Shown here one piece after another: positions 6,217 through 6,334 of a DNA stretch of 6,334 bases. The translations under genes and the position numbers were made by a program. The notes below the pieces were generated by a model. That model did no database searches. It saw only the letters and a program-made list of their open reading frames with translations, and had not been told where the DNA came from. Each line of letters begins with the position of its first letter. Position 1 is the first letter of the stretch. Source of the stretch: an uncultured Lachnospiraceae bacterium (GTDB lineage Bacteria > Bacillota > Clostridia > Lachnospirales > Lachnospiraceae); assembly GCA_934338765.1 (NCBI GenBank), contig CAKRHL010000126.1, positions 1 to 6,334 of the forward strand, given 5' to 3'.

Positions 6217-6334
6217 ATGATGCAAAGTCAGATAGTAGAAAATATAGAAGGACAGGAAACTACAGTACCGCTGCAGGAGGAGCAGCGAAACCGTGAAAAG
6301 CTGCGAAGTGAAATGGATGCGGCTCAGCAGAAGC
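6217..6334 (+). CDS. N-terminus of a probable partner ABC permease (3' truncated)
   Basis: An ATG-ATG start with AGGAAAGG upstream opens a frame that runs to the right edge (39 codons). The visible part, MMQSQIVENIEGQETTV and onward to LRSEMDAAQQK, is hydrophilic and rich in Gln, Glu and Arg, with no membrane segment yet. It starts 47 bases after the UgpA/MalF-like permease. In CUT1 operons the next gene is usually the second permease (UgpE/MalG type), which makes that the best guess. The ~39-residue charged leader before any helix would be a longer cytoplasmic N-terminal extension than many MalG-type proteins have. Nothing in the visible residues proves the family; a soluble protein is also possible. 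Confidence 0.65.
   Translation, partial: MMQSQIVENIEGQETTVPLQEEQRNREKLRSEMDAAQQK

Noticed and set aside
6189..6296. Alternative 35-codon frame starting at ATG 6189.
   Set aside because: It overlaps the frame at 6217, which stays open to the edge, is properly spaced from AGGAAAGG and fits the expected operon layout.

Overview
The window looks like chromosomal DNA of a Gram-positive Clostridia member, most likely a Lachnospiraceae-type gut bacterium. This is an inference from moderate GC content, strong AGGAGG-type ribosome binding sites, a proline/threonine-linked CAP-FN3 surface protein, and the pstA-pstB-phoU gene order. All recognisable genes are on the + strand.

Layout. (1) Positions 2-1978: the 3' part of a secreted or surface protein with a CAP (SCP/PR1-like) domain, a Pro/Thr-rich linker and a C-terminal fibronectin type III domain. 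It is cut by the left window edge and followed by a good intrinsic terminator (2067-2097). (2) Positions 2245-4767: pstA, pstB and phoU, the permease, ATPase and regulator of the high-affinity phosphate transporter. The expected pstS and pstC are not upstream; the terminator of the surface-protein gene lies there instead. (3) Positions 4768-4940: a compact run of four hairpins between phoU and the next gene. It contains a strong Shine-Dalgarno site and a possible 21-codon leader ORF, and it can be drawn with two competing base pairings. (4) Positions 4941-5186: a small two-helix membrane protein of unknown function. (5) From 5288 to the right edge: a CUT1-family (UgpA/MalF-like) ABC permease, then the start of another gene, probably the partner permease, cut by the window end.

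How the genes fit together. PstA and PstB form half of the membrane and motor part of a phosphate importer, and PhoU links transporter state to Pho regulation. No terminator with a U-tract is visible between phoU and the UgpA-like permease. The downstream transporter could therefore be read with the pst genes, and glycerol-3-phosphate or a related phosphodiester is a reasonable but unproven substrate. The most unusual part of the window is the 4787-4930 hairpin array. It is either a dispersed palindromic repeat (REP/MITE-like) or a structured RNA leader that could control the small membrane protein and the transporter genes behind it.
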